Shown here one piece after another: positions 1 through 10,420 of a stretch of 64,000 nt of DNA. Each line of letters starts with the position of its first letter. Position 1 is the first letter of the stretch. Both the position numbers and the translations under genes were made by a program. The notes under the pieces are model-generated. The model did not search any database and was not told where the DNA came from. It was given only the letters and a program-made list of their open reading frames with translations. The stretch comes from Pegoplata infirma (lineage: Eukaryota > Arthropoda > Insecta > Diptera > Anthomyiidae). The stretch lies in the NCBI GenBank assembly GCA_963921195.1, contig OY992537.1, positions 145,896,275 through 145,960,274 of the forward strand, in the 5' to 3' direction.

Positions 1-473
1 TGTAAGTTTTTTATCAGAGACCAACTTAGCGGTTAATTTCGCGAAAACTTAAAAAAATTAAGAAATCCGCGAATTTAAGGGCTTAAGATGAAAAGCTTTA
101 AACCAAATTTATATTTGAAATATTGCTACAAGTTATATCTTTGTTTTCCATGCCATAAAATTTAAAAATCATTAGCTTTGGAATTTTTTTTGTTAAAAAA
201 GCAGCTGAAAATCAGCCAATCTTTAATGACGTTTTACAAGAAAACTGTACCATACATCGAAAAACGAAGTACGCCATTCGATTCAGCATGTCCGAAAAAT
301 ATTGAAATGATGGTCGTACCTCTTGTTTTCTAAAATAGTGGTTAGTTTTGTCACGCAGTGTTATTATTAAAATATTTACATATTTCATATTTCCTATAGA
401 CAAATTTTCAAAATATTCTATAGTTTTCTATAGAAAAGTTATAAAACATGTTTTCTATAAAAAAAAATTAATA
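1..473. other. AT-rich stretch, no gene seen
   Basis: AT-rich sequence with runs of A and T and short 'ttttctatagaaaa' type repeats between about 400 and 460. No open reading frame with recognisable content and no clear element terminus was found. Probably intronic or decayed repeat. Confidence 0.5.
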
Positions 474-769
474 CACTCAAAGAAAAATGCTTCATCATAT
501 TGATGATACGGTTTCATCACTTGCTGTCATCAATTTTGATGACAAATTTCATCATATTGATGAGGATTTTCTTCAATATGATGAAACATGTCATCCAAAT
601 TGAAAAAACAAGTGATGTCACATTTCATCATGCCATCAAAAAGTGTCATCAATATGCCTTTCAAATGTTTTTTTGTAAATAATTAAATTAATATTAAAAT
701 AAATAAAATAAATAATATTAAAAAAATAAAAAAAACAATAAAAAAAAAATAAAAATTAAAAAAAAAATC

Positions 770-846
770 CTGCCCCGTCTGGTACTTGAACCCACGGTCC
801 CCAAGTTGCAGTGTTTATTGTCGACGCCTTAGCTAGTTCAGCCAAC
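770..846 (-). other. tRNA-like module (A-box/B-box) inside the 474-1451 element
   Basis: On the minus strand the segment has an A-box-like D arm (TGGCTGAACTAGCTAAGGC) followed about 40 nt later by a B-box-like T arm (GGGTTCAAGTACC). The D arm resembles class II tRNAs (Leu or Ser type). The acceptor stem does not pair cleanly, so this is a tRNA-derived or tRNA-like relic, not a functional tRNA gene. Confidence 0.5.
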
Positions 847-1128
847 TATAGATAAAAATCTCGCACCACTAATTAGATACATAACGTTTTCTAATATGTA
901 AATGTGAAGACTCAACATTTTTCGTTATATACAATGTATAATATGTATATATACATGTTTTTAAACGTTTGTTTATGGGAATTTGTAAAGACTCAAACAT
1001 TTTATGAATGTACAATATCTCTCTCTTTCCCTCTCACTGCTTTTAGCAAAGCATAGTTACACAAAAACTTTTAGCGTTATTATTAGCACACAACAAACAA
1101 AACGGCTTTTTATTGGTATTATGTATTG

Positions 1129-1199
1129 TCATGCTGTAGGTCAGTGGCTAGAGGCTTAGCCCAACAAACAAGAGGTCCGGCGTTCTAATCTTGGTGGAT
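1129..1199 (+). other. tRNA-like module (A-box/B-box) inside the 474-1451 element
   Basis: On the plus strand TAGGTCAGTGGCTAGAGGC resembles an A box and GCGTTCTAATCTT resembles a degenerate B box at tRNA-like spacing. It points the opposite way from the module at 770-846. No complete cloverleaf was found by eye. Confidence 0.4.
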
Positions 1200-1451
1200 A
1201 CGAAAAAAATATGTAAGTTTTTAAAAATTAGAAAATAACAAACAATTGTAAGTTAATAAAAATAAATTAAATAAAATCAAATAACAAAAAAAAAAATTAT
1301 TTTTTTTTTTTCTTATTTTTCAAATAAAAAATGTTATTGATGACACCGCTTCATCATATTGATGAAAAGTTACATTGGACGAAAAATGATGTAACATTTC
1401 ATCATATTGATGTTACTTTTCATCAATATGAAGAAGCTTTTTCTTTGAGTG

Positions 1452-1880
1452 TAGATCTTGTAGAAATGTTATCTGATTCTGAGATTTTTTTGCCTAAAAA
1501 TTTGTGGCAGATTCTGAAACATTTTTTTTAAGAAAAAATTCTCAGGTGCTGAGAGATTTTTTCTGTAGAAATGTAATAAGAATTTTTTTTATAAAATTTG
1601 AGATAATTTTTCAATTAAAAAAATTCTTACATTCAAAGAAAAAAAATATTTTTTAAAGGTAAAGCCTGAAATTTTGAAACATTTTTCTATAAAAAATTAT
1701 ACTTTTTCTATAGAAAATAATAAGGAATGTTATTCGGTTAGAAAATGTCTACGACTCTATTGCCATCTAAGTTTTCATATGCAATTTCTTTAATTCTGAA
1801 ACATTTTATCCTAAGGCTATGTGTGCTGACGTAAATGATCAGCACACATATAAATCCCCTTAGAATTTTTTACATTCTAG
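1452..1880. other. AT-rich intergenic or intronic sequence
   Basis: AT-rich with repeated 'tttttctatagaaa' phrases. A short inverted repeat (TGTGCTGA near 1821-1828 and TCAGCACA near 1839-1846) could form a hairpin. No gene seen. Confidence 0.4.
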
Positions 1881-1988
1881 CATTTTCTTTCTATCTTTTC
1901 TTCCTTTCCTTTCCCTTTCCCTTTCTTTTTTTTTTTTCTTTTTTCCCCTTTCCTTTTTTTTTTTTTTTTTTCCTTTTCTTTTTCTTTC
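1880..1988 (+). repeat. Polypyrimidine tract (C/T only)
   Basis: About 100 bases of almost pure C and T on the plus strand, with (TTTCCC)n-like and poly-T runs. ORFs over it are low-complexity Phe/Pro or Lys/Glu translations and are not genes. It adjoins the C-rich end of a hAT-like element and may be a degenerated part of it. Confidence 0.85.
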
Positions 1989-2045
1989 GAAATCATTTTG
2001 GGGGGGAGAAATCCCATTCTCCCCCCCCCCCTGGATCCGCGCCTG
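1989..2045 (-). mobile_element. hAT-like element terminus (CAGGCGCGGATCCAGGGGG)
   Basis: Read on the minus strand, the segment starting at 2045 is CAGGCGCGGATCCAGGGGG followed by more G-rich sequence. This matches the common animal hAT terminus form (CAG...GGATCCAGGGGG). It abuts Helitron repeat sequence at 2046. The opposite terminus was not identified, so only this end is called. Confidence 0.5.
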
Positions 2046-3177
2046 CCACCAGACAAAGGCGTGAATTGACACGCCCCTTTGTTATACATTAAAATTTATT
2101 TTTGCCTGATCCGTACTCACGCGTTAAAGGTGAAACCAATTTTAAGCAAATTTTCACCACAGCTGGTACTTACCGCGGCGATCGGGCAAAGGGGCGTAAA
2201 ATGCCGCACCCTTTTGTATTAAATTAAAAAATATTTTTTCCTGTTTCGTATAAAATGTGATGAGACAAATTAAAGTAAAATTCCACATCAATTGTAATAT
2301 ACAGAACGTTATTTCTAGCTTATTTGCTATCATGCAAAAACGGCTTAACCAATTCCTTTAATCACTACTGCCATATTAGAACCTGAAAACAGTTAAGCCG
2401 ATTTCAATTAAATTTTCAACACAAATAGTGCTATAGGCAATATTAAATAGCGATTGATACAAAAGGCATATAATGGCACGCCCCTTTGTACTTTAGTGAG
2501 AGTTATGTCTGCCAGTTCCGCAAACGTGGAAAACCTGCTGAACTAATTTAATTGCAATTTTCTTTACGTGCTAACCAATAGGGGAACTATAGGTCACATG
2601 AGACCAAAATTGAACTAGATGCGTTAAATGCCAGACCCATTTGAACAATTGTGAAAGTTATATCTTTACTGAAGTTTTCACCACATAAAGTGCTAACCGA
2701 GGAGGGAACTATAGGTTCCTTTTAAAAGCCATTAAAGAAATACATTAATTTTGGGGTGGGGCGATTATTCGTTTTTTCTATTTAGCTTTGCGTCGGGGTC
2801 GTAACAGTTGCCTTTTATGGTCAACATTAACTCACAAAAGTATTGCACCTGCTGGGCAATGTCTTTGGGTTCCTTTTTTGATTTGAAATCGGGAAGTTCC
2901 AAACAAGGTGCAAAAAAAACGTTTTGATTTTTTTTTTTGTTAAAAAAAACGTTTTTGATTTTTTTTTGTTAAAAAAGGTTTTTATGATGGTCGAATAACT
3001 TTTTTTGAACGGCCCGCATCACACACTCCAGCCAACCAAAAATCGACCAAACCTCAGGAATAGGTTTATATTCACCAGTGAAAAGTCATGAAGCAGTAGA
3101 TAAACTGACTAATAAAAAACTCATTCATTATATAATATTTTTTTCAACCCGGGCAACGCCGGGTACAAAACAGCTAG
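2046..3177 (+). mobile_element. Helitron, 3' part with intact 3' end
   Basis: The right end has Helitron hallmarks: a GC hairpin CCCGGGCAACGCCGGG at 3148-3163, then about ten bases, then CTAG (3174-3177) followed by T. The left part (2046-2700) holds degenerate copies, reversed relative to 5350-6700, of the 160-bp repeat with 'ggggcgtggcattttacgcccc'-type sequence. The 5' part is missing, cut off by the hAT-like end at 2045. No Rep/helicase coding sequence is present. Confidence 0.7.
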
Positions 3178-3182
3178 TATAT

Positions 3183-3498
3183 CTATAAAACTCATTTTCT
3201 GTTTGTTTGTTTGTTCTGTATACAAATTTGCAATTCTTAACGGATTTTTCACAAATTTGGCATGAATAATCATGGGACCTCAACTTAGATCGTGGTATTG
3301 TTTTCATCGACGCTCACACAGAAAAAATTTTCAGCTATAAAAATTCAATTACCCATAGTATTCAAAAAATAGAAATGGTTTCAATTACTTTAATGCTCAG
3401 ATTTAGATTTTTTTTTATTTTTCGAAGAAAAACAACAACAAAATAAATACCCACAATTTTTTTTCTATATGTGTGACACTAACATCTATACAATAAAT
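3183..3498 (+). mobile_element. Possible Helitron 5' end, truncated
   Basis: Five bases after the CTAG end at 3177, the sequence starts A|TCTATAAAACTC followed by (TGTT)n and 'aacggattt...aatttggcatgaa'. This resembles the TC-starting 5' ends of insect Helitrons. It is cut at 3498 by the end of an H element. Assignment is by resemblance only. Confidence 0.4.
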
Positions 3499-3790
3499 CA
3501 AGGATGGGTACCAATTCGATAAAAGTATTGGTATTGGTATTGGTTTTTAAAATTATATTAGTATTGGTATAGGTATTGGTTTTCATTTTTTGTTGAATTG
3601 GTATAGGTTTCGGTATTGGTTTTGAATTATTTAGGTATTGGGTATTGGTATTGGTTTTAGCCTCGAATTGGTATCGGTTTTTAATAAGTATTGGTATTTA
3701 TCTTATATCGGTTTTTGTATTTGTATGCAAAAGGCTTTGTCGTTAATATTAATTTATTTAACGTACGTCGCACTGTGGCGCCTTTCCCTA
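3499..3790 (+). mobile_element. H element (hAT-like), fragment with the B terminus
   Basis: Starts CAAGGATGGGTACCAATTCG, the B terminus also seen at 32307, 38702 and 54091 (reverse orientation), and continues through the GGTATTGG-type subterminal array and 'gtatgcaaaaggctttgtcg'. It loses similarity near 3775-3790. No coding sequence. Confidence 0.75.
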
Positions 3791-3917
3791 AAAGCGTTGC
3801 AAAAATCCAAAAATTGACAGAAGAATTTGATAAAATGAATGATTACATCTGATTGAAAACTCCTCACTGATTAAGAATCCAAAAACATTTTTGAAATCGG
3901 ATAAAAATTATGAATTA

Positions 3918-6735
3918 CTAGCTGTTTTGCACCCGGCGTTGCCCGGGTTGAAAAAATATTATTGTATAATGAATGAGTTTTTTATTAGCATACTGCTCAA
4001 TGACTTTTCACTGGTTATAAGGGTTCAAGTTGAAAAAATGCAGAAGAAAAATTGAATTTCTAAAAATTATAGACATTTCTGGTATTTCCTATACCGGTTT
4101 CAAACACCCCAGTTAGTGTCATCTTCAGTAGGATTTTAAATGTCGGTTTGTCTTGTTAATGAAAACTGTTTTTTATATATGTGAATATTTTTAGTTTCTA
4201 CAGAATAAATTTTGACAGTTTCCAACACTACAATTCTATTTCTAGCAATCTCAACCTCACTTCATACTCTCTTTCAACTTTTTTGTCTCTTACATTATTT
4301 CGCAAGGGTTTATGGGTTGAGCGATTTTTTTTTTTTTGATTTCGCTTAGCGTCGGGGCTTAAAACAGTTACCATTTAGCGTAAATATTAGCACGACAAAA
4401 TATTGGACGTTTGGGCATTTTTTTTGGGTTCCTTTTTGACTTGAAAGGCGAAAAGCTCCGAACAAAGTGAAAAAACGTTTTATTTTTTACTGAAGATATT
4501 AGTTGTAAGTTGTTCATCGGTAAAAAAAATGTTTCGAAATGTCAATTAATTTGTAGCGAAAATTTGACAGTCATAAGTTTGGTTATGTTTTGCGCATCAG
4601 TAAACAAAAAATAAGCGTTATAATGGAACAGGTAGAAAAAACGTTCAGTACATTGCAAAAGGCGTGGCAGTTTAGACCATTTGTTCGATCGTTAATGCAG
4701 ACTAAAGTTCCCGCCTCGGTTGTACTATCTGTGGAGAAAGTTTTGTTAAAATCTGTTTAGTCGTTTAAAGCTACGTTCACAATTTCAGAGTCAATCCAAT
4801 CCGTGGCACATATTGAAATGTTAACTGTGCAAAATGCAGATTATAGTTCTGTCAGATTCTAAATGTCATTTTACTTACCCTTCTCAGAATTTCACAAAAT
4901 CACAAAATTAAAATTGGCGCACTTAATTAATTTATTTAAATCTATTATTTTTTTTTAATATTTTTTTATCAAAACTTTATAAAAATTATTTATATTTGTT
5001 TTGTTTTTTATATGTTTTTAATGAAATTATTAGATATGGAACTTTCACAGAGCTGTATTTTTTCTCTGTTAACGGTTAACATAGGCTAACAGAGCCTAAC
5101 AGAGCAGATTGGAAACTTCAGAGTAGAACATGTTTGACTCTGAAGTGAATTGAAAAATGTAGTCAAATTCAAAAATATGAAAGTGCAGTAGGGAAAGGTA
5201 TAAAATTTTCTACAGATTGGAGTACTCCAACATTGTTATTGCGGCTTAGGAGTGATTACGGAACAGGCCGAAAAACTATGGCATATAGTTCCGCATCTTA
5301 TATGGCATATAGTTGCGAAACAGAAAAAAATATTTTTTAATTTAATACAAAGGGTGGCGGCATTTTAAGCCCCTTCGCCCGATTGCTTATGTTAGTACTA
5401 TATGTGGTGAAAATTTCATGAAAATCGGGTCAGCCGTTTTCCCCCGATTGCGGAACAGTCACGTGTCTGTGACAAAAGTTTTATTAAAATCGGTTTAGTC
5501 CTTTAAGCATGATTACAGAACATGAAGAAAAAACTTTCAGTATAGTACAAAGGGAATTATAAATATATCGTCACCCAAAATGCAAAAGGCCCTCACTAAC
5601 ATCTTATTAATTTTACAGGAAAAGCAAAAAACAGTACTGAACGATATTTTAAATTTGTTAATAACTTTGTTGTTTTTTAATGAATTTGGGAAAAATTTTG
5701 TGTGGACGTTCTTTTAACAAATATGAATCAAAATAAATAAAAAAAATATTAAAAAAGTTTTTTGTTTAGTTAGGTCCATTGGCGATTGCCCAATACACGT
5801 GTCTTTTTAATTTTGGCTATAAAATCGCTAATTTTTATTATGCAGCCCTATGTTGATTAAATAATCCAGAACCAATAAAAAAACAGATTTTAAATTTTTT
5901 GGTAGTTAGGCCTTTTGCATTTTAGGTGACGATATGCCCCTTTGTCCAAACGCGATCTATTGTGGCTCATAGTTTTTTCCTAGGTTAATACTGTCTGTTG
6001 TGAAAATATCATAAAAATCGGTTCAGCCGTTTAAGCGTGATTTCGGAAAAGGCAGAAATATCGGTTAATAAAATACAAAGGCGTGTGGAATTTTCCGCCC
6101 GTTTACCCAAACGCAATCTATTGTGGTTCATAGTTTACTCCTCGGTCAGTACTATGTGTGGTAAAAATTCATTAAAATTAGTTCAGCCGTTTATGCTTGA
6201 ACACGAAATGGGCAGAAATAAATTTTAATTTAATACAAAGGGGCGTGGCATTTTACGCCCCATTTTTCCATCGCCCTCTATGGTGGCTCTTAGTTTTCGC
6301 CTCGGTTAATACTATCTGTGGTGAAAATTTCATGAAAATCGGTTTAGCCGTTTAAGCGTAATTTCGGAAAAGGGAGAAATAACTTTCAATGCCATACAAA
6401 GGGGCTTGGCATTTTACGCCCCCTTTTCGATCTCCCTCTATTATGGCCATAGTTTCAGTCTCGGTCAGTGCTATCAGTGGTAAAAATTTCATTAAAATCG
6501 GTTTAGCCGTTTATGCGTTATTACGGAAAAGGCAAAATAAAGTTCCATAAATTAAAAAGGGGCGTGGCATTTTACGTCCCTTTGTCCGATCGCGGTCGCT
6601 TATAGCCTATAGTTCCCGCCTCGGTTAGTACTATCTGTGGTGAAAATTTCATGAAAATCGGTTCAGCCGTTCTCCCCTGATTGCGGAACAGACAGACAGA
6701 CAAACCAACACTCAGATTTATAATATTAATAGGGA
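3918..6735 (-). mobile_element. Complete non-autonomous Helitron
   Basis: Both ends are visible on the minus strand. The 5' end at 6735 is A|TCCCTATTAATATTATAAAT, then a short (TCTG) run. The 3' end at 3918 is CTAG|T preceded by the hairpin CCCGGGCAACGCCGGG (plus-strand 3932-3947). It is thus inserted between A and T without a target duplication, as expected for Helitrons. About half of the 2.8 kb is degenerate tandem repeat. No Rep/helicase ORF is present, so movement would depend on an autonomous relative. Confidence 0.8.
5340..6700 (-). repeat. Degenerate tandem repeats of about 160 bp inside the Helitron
   Basis: Successive units share 'cgtggcattttacgcccc', a 'tatagttcccgcctcggtt' block, 'actatctgtggtgaaaattt' and 'atgaaaatcggttcagccgtt'. 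The same unit is found at 10430-11590 with an almost exact 160-bp period and in reversed form at 2046-2700. Short ORFs across it are by-products of the repeat. Confidence 0.85.
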
Positions 6736-6958
6736 TAATAGGGATTAAATTGGTTCAATTGATACAACCAATGGTAATGAAAAAAATTTCATTGCCGTTG
6801 ACATCAATTAAATGGTAATTAAACCATCAATTAATTGGTCCCTTTAATTAATTAGTCCCATCTATGGTTTACATTAAACCACTTTTTATCAGCCTTCCTC
6901 TTAAGAACACATTTTGTTTTTAATTGCCTCTAGTTTCCCTCGGTTAGCTCTATCTGTG
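6736..6958. other. Sequence between two Helitrons; left remnant of the second Helitron
   Basis: Contains 'aatggtaatgaaa' and 'ccatcaattaattgg' type short repeats. The last 20 or so bases ('ctcggttagctctatctgtg') belong to the 160-bp Helitron repeat that resumes at 10421, so the second Helitron is split here by the element at 6959-10420. Confidence 0.55.
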
Positions 6959-7945
6959 CCCGAGTAAAAATGAATACATATAATTTTACATTATTTGATG
7001 TATGTATATATAGCCATATGAAATTATATGTTTTCATATCAAACAAAGTACATAATTATATCTCACATTGAGTTTTTCCAAATTTTTTAAATGGAGTTAT
7101 ATAAAATTACATCTAATGATAACCATATTAATATATAAATACATGTGGGAGACATAATCATATGTGACACATATAACTTAATCTGATTGCATACATATTT
7201 ATATGTGACTTAATATCAAATAACGTATACGAGCATATTTAAAAAAAATCCAATATCATTATATATATAATTATATATGACTTACAAGAAACCATTTAAA
7301 ATTATATATGACTTACAAGAAACCATTTAAAGCTATATATGGTTCCATCTTAAAAAACGAAAAAAAAAATTTTCAAATATAATTATATATGGTCGCACAT
7401 ATAACTCTATATACAGTTATATAAAACTATACATGGCATCAAACATTTATTTTTTTAATATTATCAAAGATATAATTATAAATGGCTTATGAGATACCGT
7501 ATATAGTTTTGTAAGGTACCATATAAATACAATTTTTTTTTAAACTCTATATATAATTTTAAATGGTGGCACATGTAACGCCATATAAAATGTTATACAA
7601 TTGTATAAGGTAAAAAATATTTTTTTCTTTCACAATATTTTATATATAATTATGCATACTTTTATATGACAGTATTTCAATATTTTTTTTTTAATGTTGC
7701 ATCATATATATTTTTATTTAAGTATACAAGAGAGCTTGTATAATTATATATGATTCTCAAAGCACCTAAAATCAGTAAAAAAAAATATATATAAATTCTA
7801 TAAATTTTTAAATAGAAAAAAAATCTGTTTAATCCATTGTATTTTAAAACTTAAAAAAATGCATATTGGATTTTAAAAGTTAAATGTTTAAAAAATGCAT
7901 ATAACTTAAATAGTTGTGTGTAACTTTATATAAGATCATATAAGA

Positions 7946-7985
7946 TAATATATGATGCTTGGGGACCCCCAAGCATCATATATTA
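7946..7985. repeat. Perfect palindrome with 19-bp arms
   Basis: Left arm 7946-7964 and right arm 7967-7985 are perfect inverse complements around a 2-base centre; the core is CTTGGGGACCCCCAAG. It lies directly before a B-box-like segment (ATCGATTCCCGGCTC), so it looks like a local inverted duplication of the 'ggttcctagggacc' sequence that precedes the other B-box copies. Confidence 0.9.
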
Positions 7986-8195
7986 TCGATTCCCGGCTCA
8001 ACCCAGAAAAAAAATATTTTTTTTAATTTTTTAAAAAAGAAAATATGTTTTTAAAGCTTTTTGTTTTTTCTAAACTTAAAAATATTGAATAATTAAATTT
8101 TTATGATAAAATCGAAAAATAAATATTATTTATTTATAGTTATATAATTTTATATATTACATCATATAAGTTAATATATGGTTCCTAGGGACCCT

Positions 8196-8218
8196 GGGTT
8201 CGATCCCCGGCTGAGCTA
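8196..8218 (+). other. tRNA T-arm-like (B-box) segment
   Basis: CTGGGTTCGATCCCCGG can form a 5-bp T stem with the loop TTCGATC, a near-perfect B box. No A box is seen upstream, so this is a tRNA 3'-half-like segment. A diverged copy lies near 8405 (GAGTTCGATTCCCGAC). Confidence 0.6.
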
Positions 8219-9214
8219 AGAAAAAAAGTTGTTTTTTTTAATTTTTTTTTTAAAGAAAATATGTTTTAGAAGCTTTAATTTTTTACTAAACTTAAAAATA
8301 TTGATTAATTTATTTTTTATGATAATATTTAGAAATAAATATTATTTATATATAGTAATACAACTTTCTATATTGCATCATATATGATAATATATAATTC
8401 TTGAGGACCCTGAGTTCGATTCCCGACTAAGTCAAGAAAAAAATTATTTTTTTTAAATTTTTTTTTAATCTAAATGATTTTTTAATGCGTTTTCGTTTTT
8501 CAAATTTAAAAAAAAAAAAAAATCCCTGAATTTTAACAAAAATATTTCAAAAATAATTATATTTTGATATAATTATATATTATTTAATCCGAAGAAAAAA
8601 ATATTTTAAAACTTTAATGTTTAACCATCAATATCTCTGGTTTTAAGAGAGCTAAAGTCCTCAGATCAAGCTCAAATCAAAGCTTTATTTGTTGCCAATA
8701 ATTAAAAGTGTATTTGGTTCGAACTTATGTTAGCAATATTTTCAGATAAAATTATTTTTGTCTGAAAAAACTTCCGAAAAAAACTTAAAACTCATTATTT
8801 GGCCGTTGGTGAGTAAAAAAGTTTATACATGTTTTATACCATTTTAAAGGTATTTTTATCAAATATACAACGGCAGAAAGAAAATTTGGATCCGATGAAA
8901 AATGTGAAGCTCATAAGCCAAAAACCGTTTTTACTTTAAAGCTTTATAACTTGGAAAATTAAGAGCATTGGAAGATGAAAATCATGTTGTTGAACTCAGT
9001 ATTAAACCCCCTATTAGCTCAGCAAATAAACTAAAAAAAAAAAAATCACAAATTTTAGCAAAAATTTTCTAAGTCTTTTTTAAAATTTTGTTCAAATTCA
9101 AGTCGAATATAATTTGATGCAATCATATACCCGATAAGATAAACTGGATTTAATTATATATAAGTTAAACTTGATATAATTATATATGATAAACTATTTT
9201 CAAAAATTTTCTAA

Positions 9215-9814
9215 CAAGGGAAGTCTCCCTGGTGTCACCCTCCGATCTTCATGAAATTTGGATATGTTGTTAAGAACGAAAATTAATTCGACACGTATTT
9301 TTTTTTAGCGGCCCAAACTCATTTTTAGGGGGGGTCGATTTGTATGGGCGGAAATTGACCTTTTTCAGTTTTTTACGATTTACGCCTATTTAAACAAAAT
9401 TATTATAGGCATGTGTGATATCAGATTAAAGGTATTAAAAATACCTATCTTGTAATGCTAACAACGGGCCAAAGAAGTTAATATTTTTCGACTTATTAAC
9501 AAAAATGCCCTAAAATTTTGGTATTTTACTCAATATGACGAAAAGTTGTGCATGTTTGGACACGTTCTTAGCACACGTAAATAGGTTTTCCAAAGACCTT
9601 TCATTTGGTATGTAACATGACTAGGTTTCTTTGCATAATATAGGAGATAAACGAAAAAAACTGAAAAATGCCCTTGTCTTCCCCCCTCCTTTTTACCCCC
9701 TAAATATGAATTTGGGCCGCTAAAAAAAAATACGTGTCCCTTTATTTTTTCTGATCTACAAAATAAAACCAATTCCATAAAGATCCGCGGGTGACACTAG
9801 GGAGACTTCCCTTG
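9215..9814. mobile_element. Harbinger-like foldback element, TAA target duplication
   Basis: Ends CAAGGGAAGTCTCCC and its inverse (right end at 9814), flanked by TAA on both sides (9212-9214 and 9815-9817). Inverted similarity continues inward: 'acacgtattttttttta' and 'agcggcccaaa' on the left reappear inverted on the right. The 600-bp size, 3-bp TAA TSD and lack of a transposase fit a non-autonomous PIF/Harbinger element. The 82-residue ORF across it is a by-product of the inverted repeat. A related single end is at 39155. Confidence 0.7.
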
Positions 9815-9860
9815 TAAGTTTTTTTAAAACATAGTCTTTTAAAGTTGTCATTTACTAACA

Positions 9861-9953
9861 ACGTCCGCTGGGTCAGAGGGTAGAGATTGCGATTACAAAA
9901 CAGTTGGTAGCTGTTCGATTCCCCCGCCGCTCGAAGTTTTTTTTTTTTTTTTT
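9861..9953 (+). other. tRNA-like module with Pol III-type terminator run
   Basis: TGGGTCAGAGGGTAGAG resembles an A box, CTGTTCGATTCCC is a good B box about 40 nt later, and a run of 17 T (9937-9953) follows, as in a Pol III terminator. A second copy with the same layout lies on the minus strand at 40065-40157. The acceptor stem does not pair well, so a functional tRNA is unlikely. Confidence 0.55.
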
Positions 9954-10420
9954 AAATAAATTTTAATTATATATATTTATATCTTAATATTGAAAAAAAT
10001 TGTTTGGATAAAACTTTATCAGTTCTAAAAATAGATTTTATTGTTCGGATTAAATTATATATAGTTCTAAAAATAGATTTTTTTTTCGGATAAAATTTTA
10101 TCTAAAGTTTTTTGTAATATTTTTTTTTTCTTTCGTATAAAATTTTATCTTTTTTTATCCAGCTAAAAAAATCTTTTTTTTTTTGTCTTGGTCCAATAAG
10201 ATCCAACCATTTTTCGGATGAAATTGTATCCCACCGATTAAAACTGATCTAATTAGATAAACCCACTTTTCGGATCAAATTGTATCCGTCCGGTTAAAAC
10301 TGATCTAATCTTAGCGATCCATTTTTCGGATCAGTGCTGATCTTTCAAATCTCGGATCTATCAACAGATCTGGAATAATATAAGAACATATATTGCTCCA
10401 TACAAAAATTTTTACTCGGG

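Larger units (their letters stand above)
474..1451. mobile_element. TIR DNA element, CACTCAAAGAAAAA termini, TA target duplication
   Basis: The left end reads CACTCAAAGAAAAA and the right end is its near inverse complement (GAGTG at 1447-1451). TA flanks both sides (472-473 and 1452-1453), which fits a 2-bp target duplication. Inside both ends a word close to TTTCATCATATTGATGA recurs in both orientations, so the subterminal regions are arrays of short repeats as in CACTA-like elements. The middle holds two opposed tRNA-like modules (770-846 minus, 1129-1199 plus). There is no transposase ORF, so the element is non-autonomous. Superfamily is uncertain: termini and TSD could fit Tc1/mariner-like or CACTA-like elements. 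Confidence 0.75.
6959..10420. mobile_element. TIR element CCCGAGTAAAAA, TG target duplication, tRNA-like modules
   Basis: Left end CCCGAGTAAAAA at 6959; right end is the exact inverse, TTTTTACTCGGG, ending at 10420. TG flanks both sides (6957-6958 and 10421-10422). The repeat it interrupts exists uninterrupted in neighbouring 160-bp units as 'ctatctgtggtgaaaatt', so the 2-bp TSD is directly supported. The interior is dense in 'tatataattatatatg' words (subterminal array). It holds tRNA 3'-half-like segments near 7985, 8200 and 8405, a fuller tRNA-like module at 9861-9935, and a nested Harbinger-like insertion at 9215-9814. No transposase ORF. Related copies lie at about 39810-41790 and 41791-42604. 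Confidence 0.8.

Noticed and set aside
1835..2092. ORFs on both strands over the C/T tract
   Set aside because: They are Phe/Pro or Lys/Glu/Arg low-complexity translations of a polypyrimidine tract and a G/C run.
2740..4480. Direct similarity of 'gcgtcggggtcgtaacagttgcc' at 2790 and 4345 as evidence of one large element
   Set aside because: The two Helitron 3' ends at 3177 and 3918 face each other while this block is in direct orientation, so a single simple element does not explain it. It was left as shared repeat content.
9861..9935. Functional tRNA gene
   Set aside because: A and B boxes are present but acceptor pairing is poor and a diverged copy travels with the same transposon, so it is kept only as a tRNA-like module.
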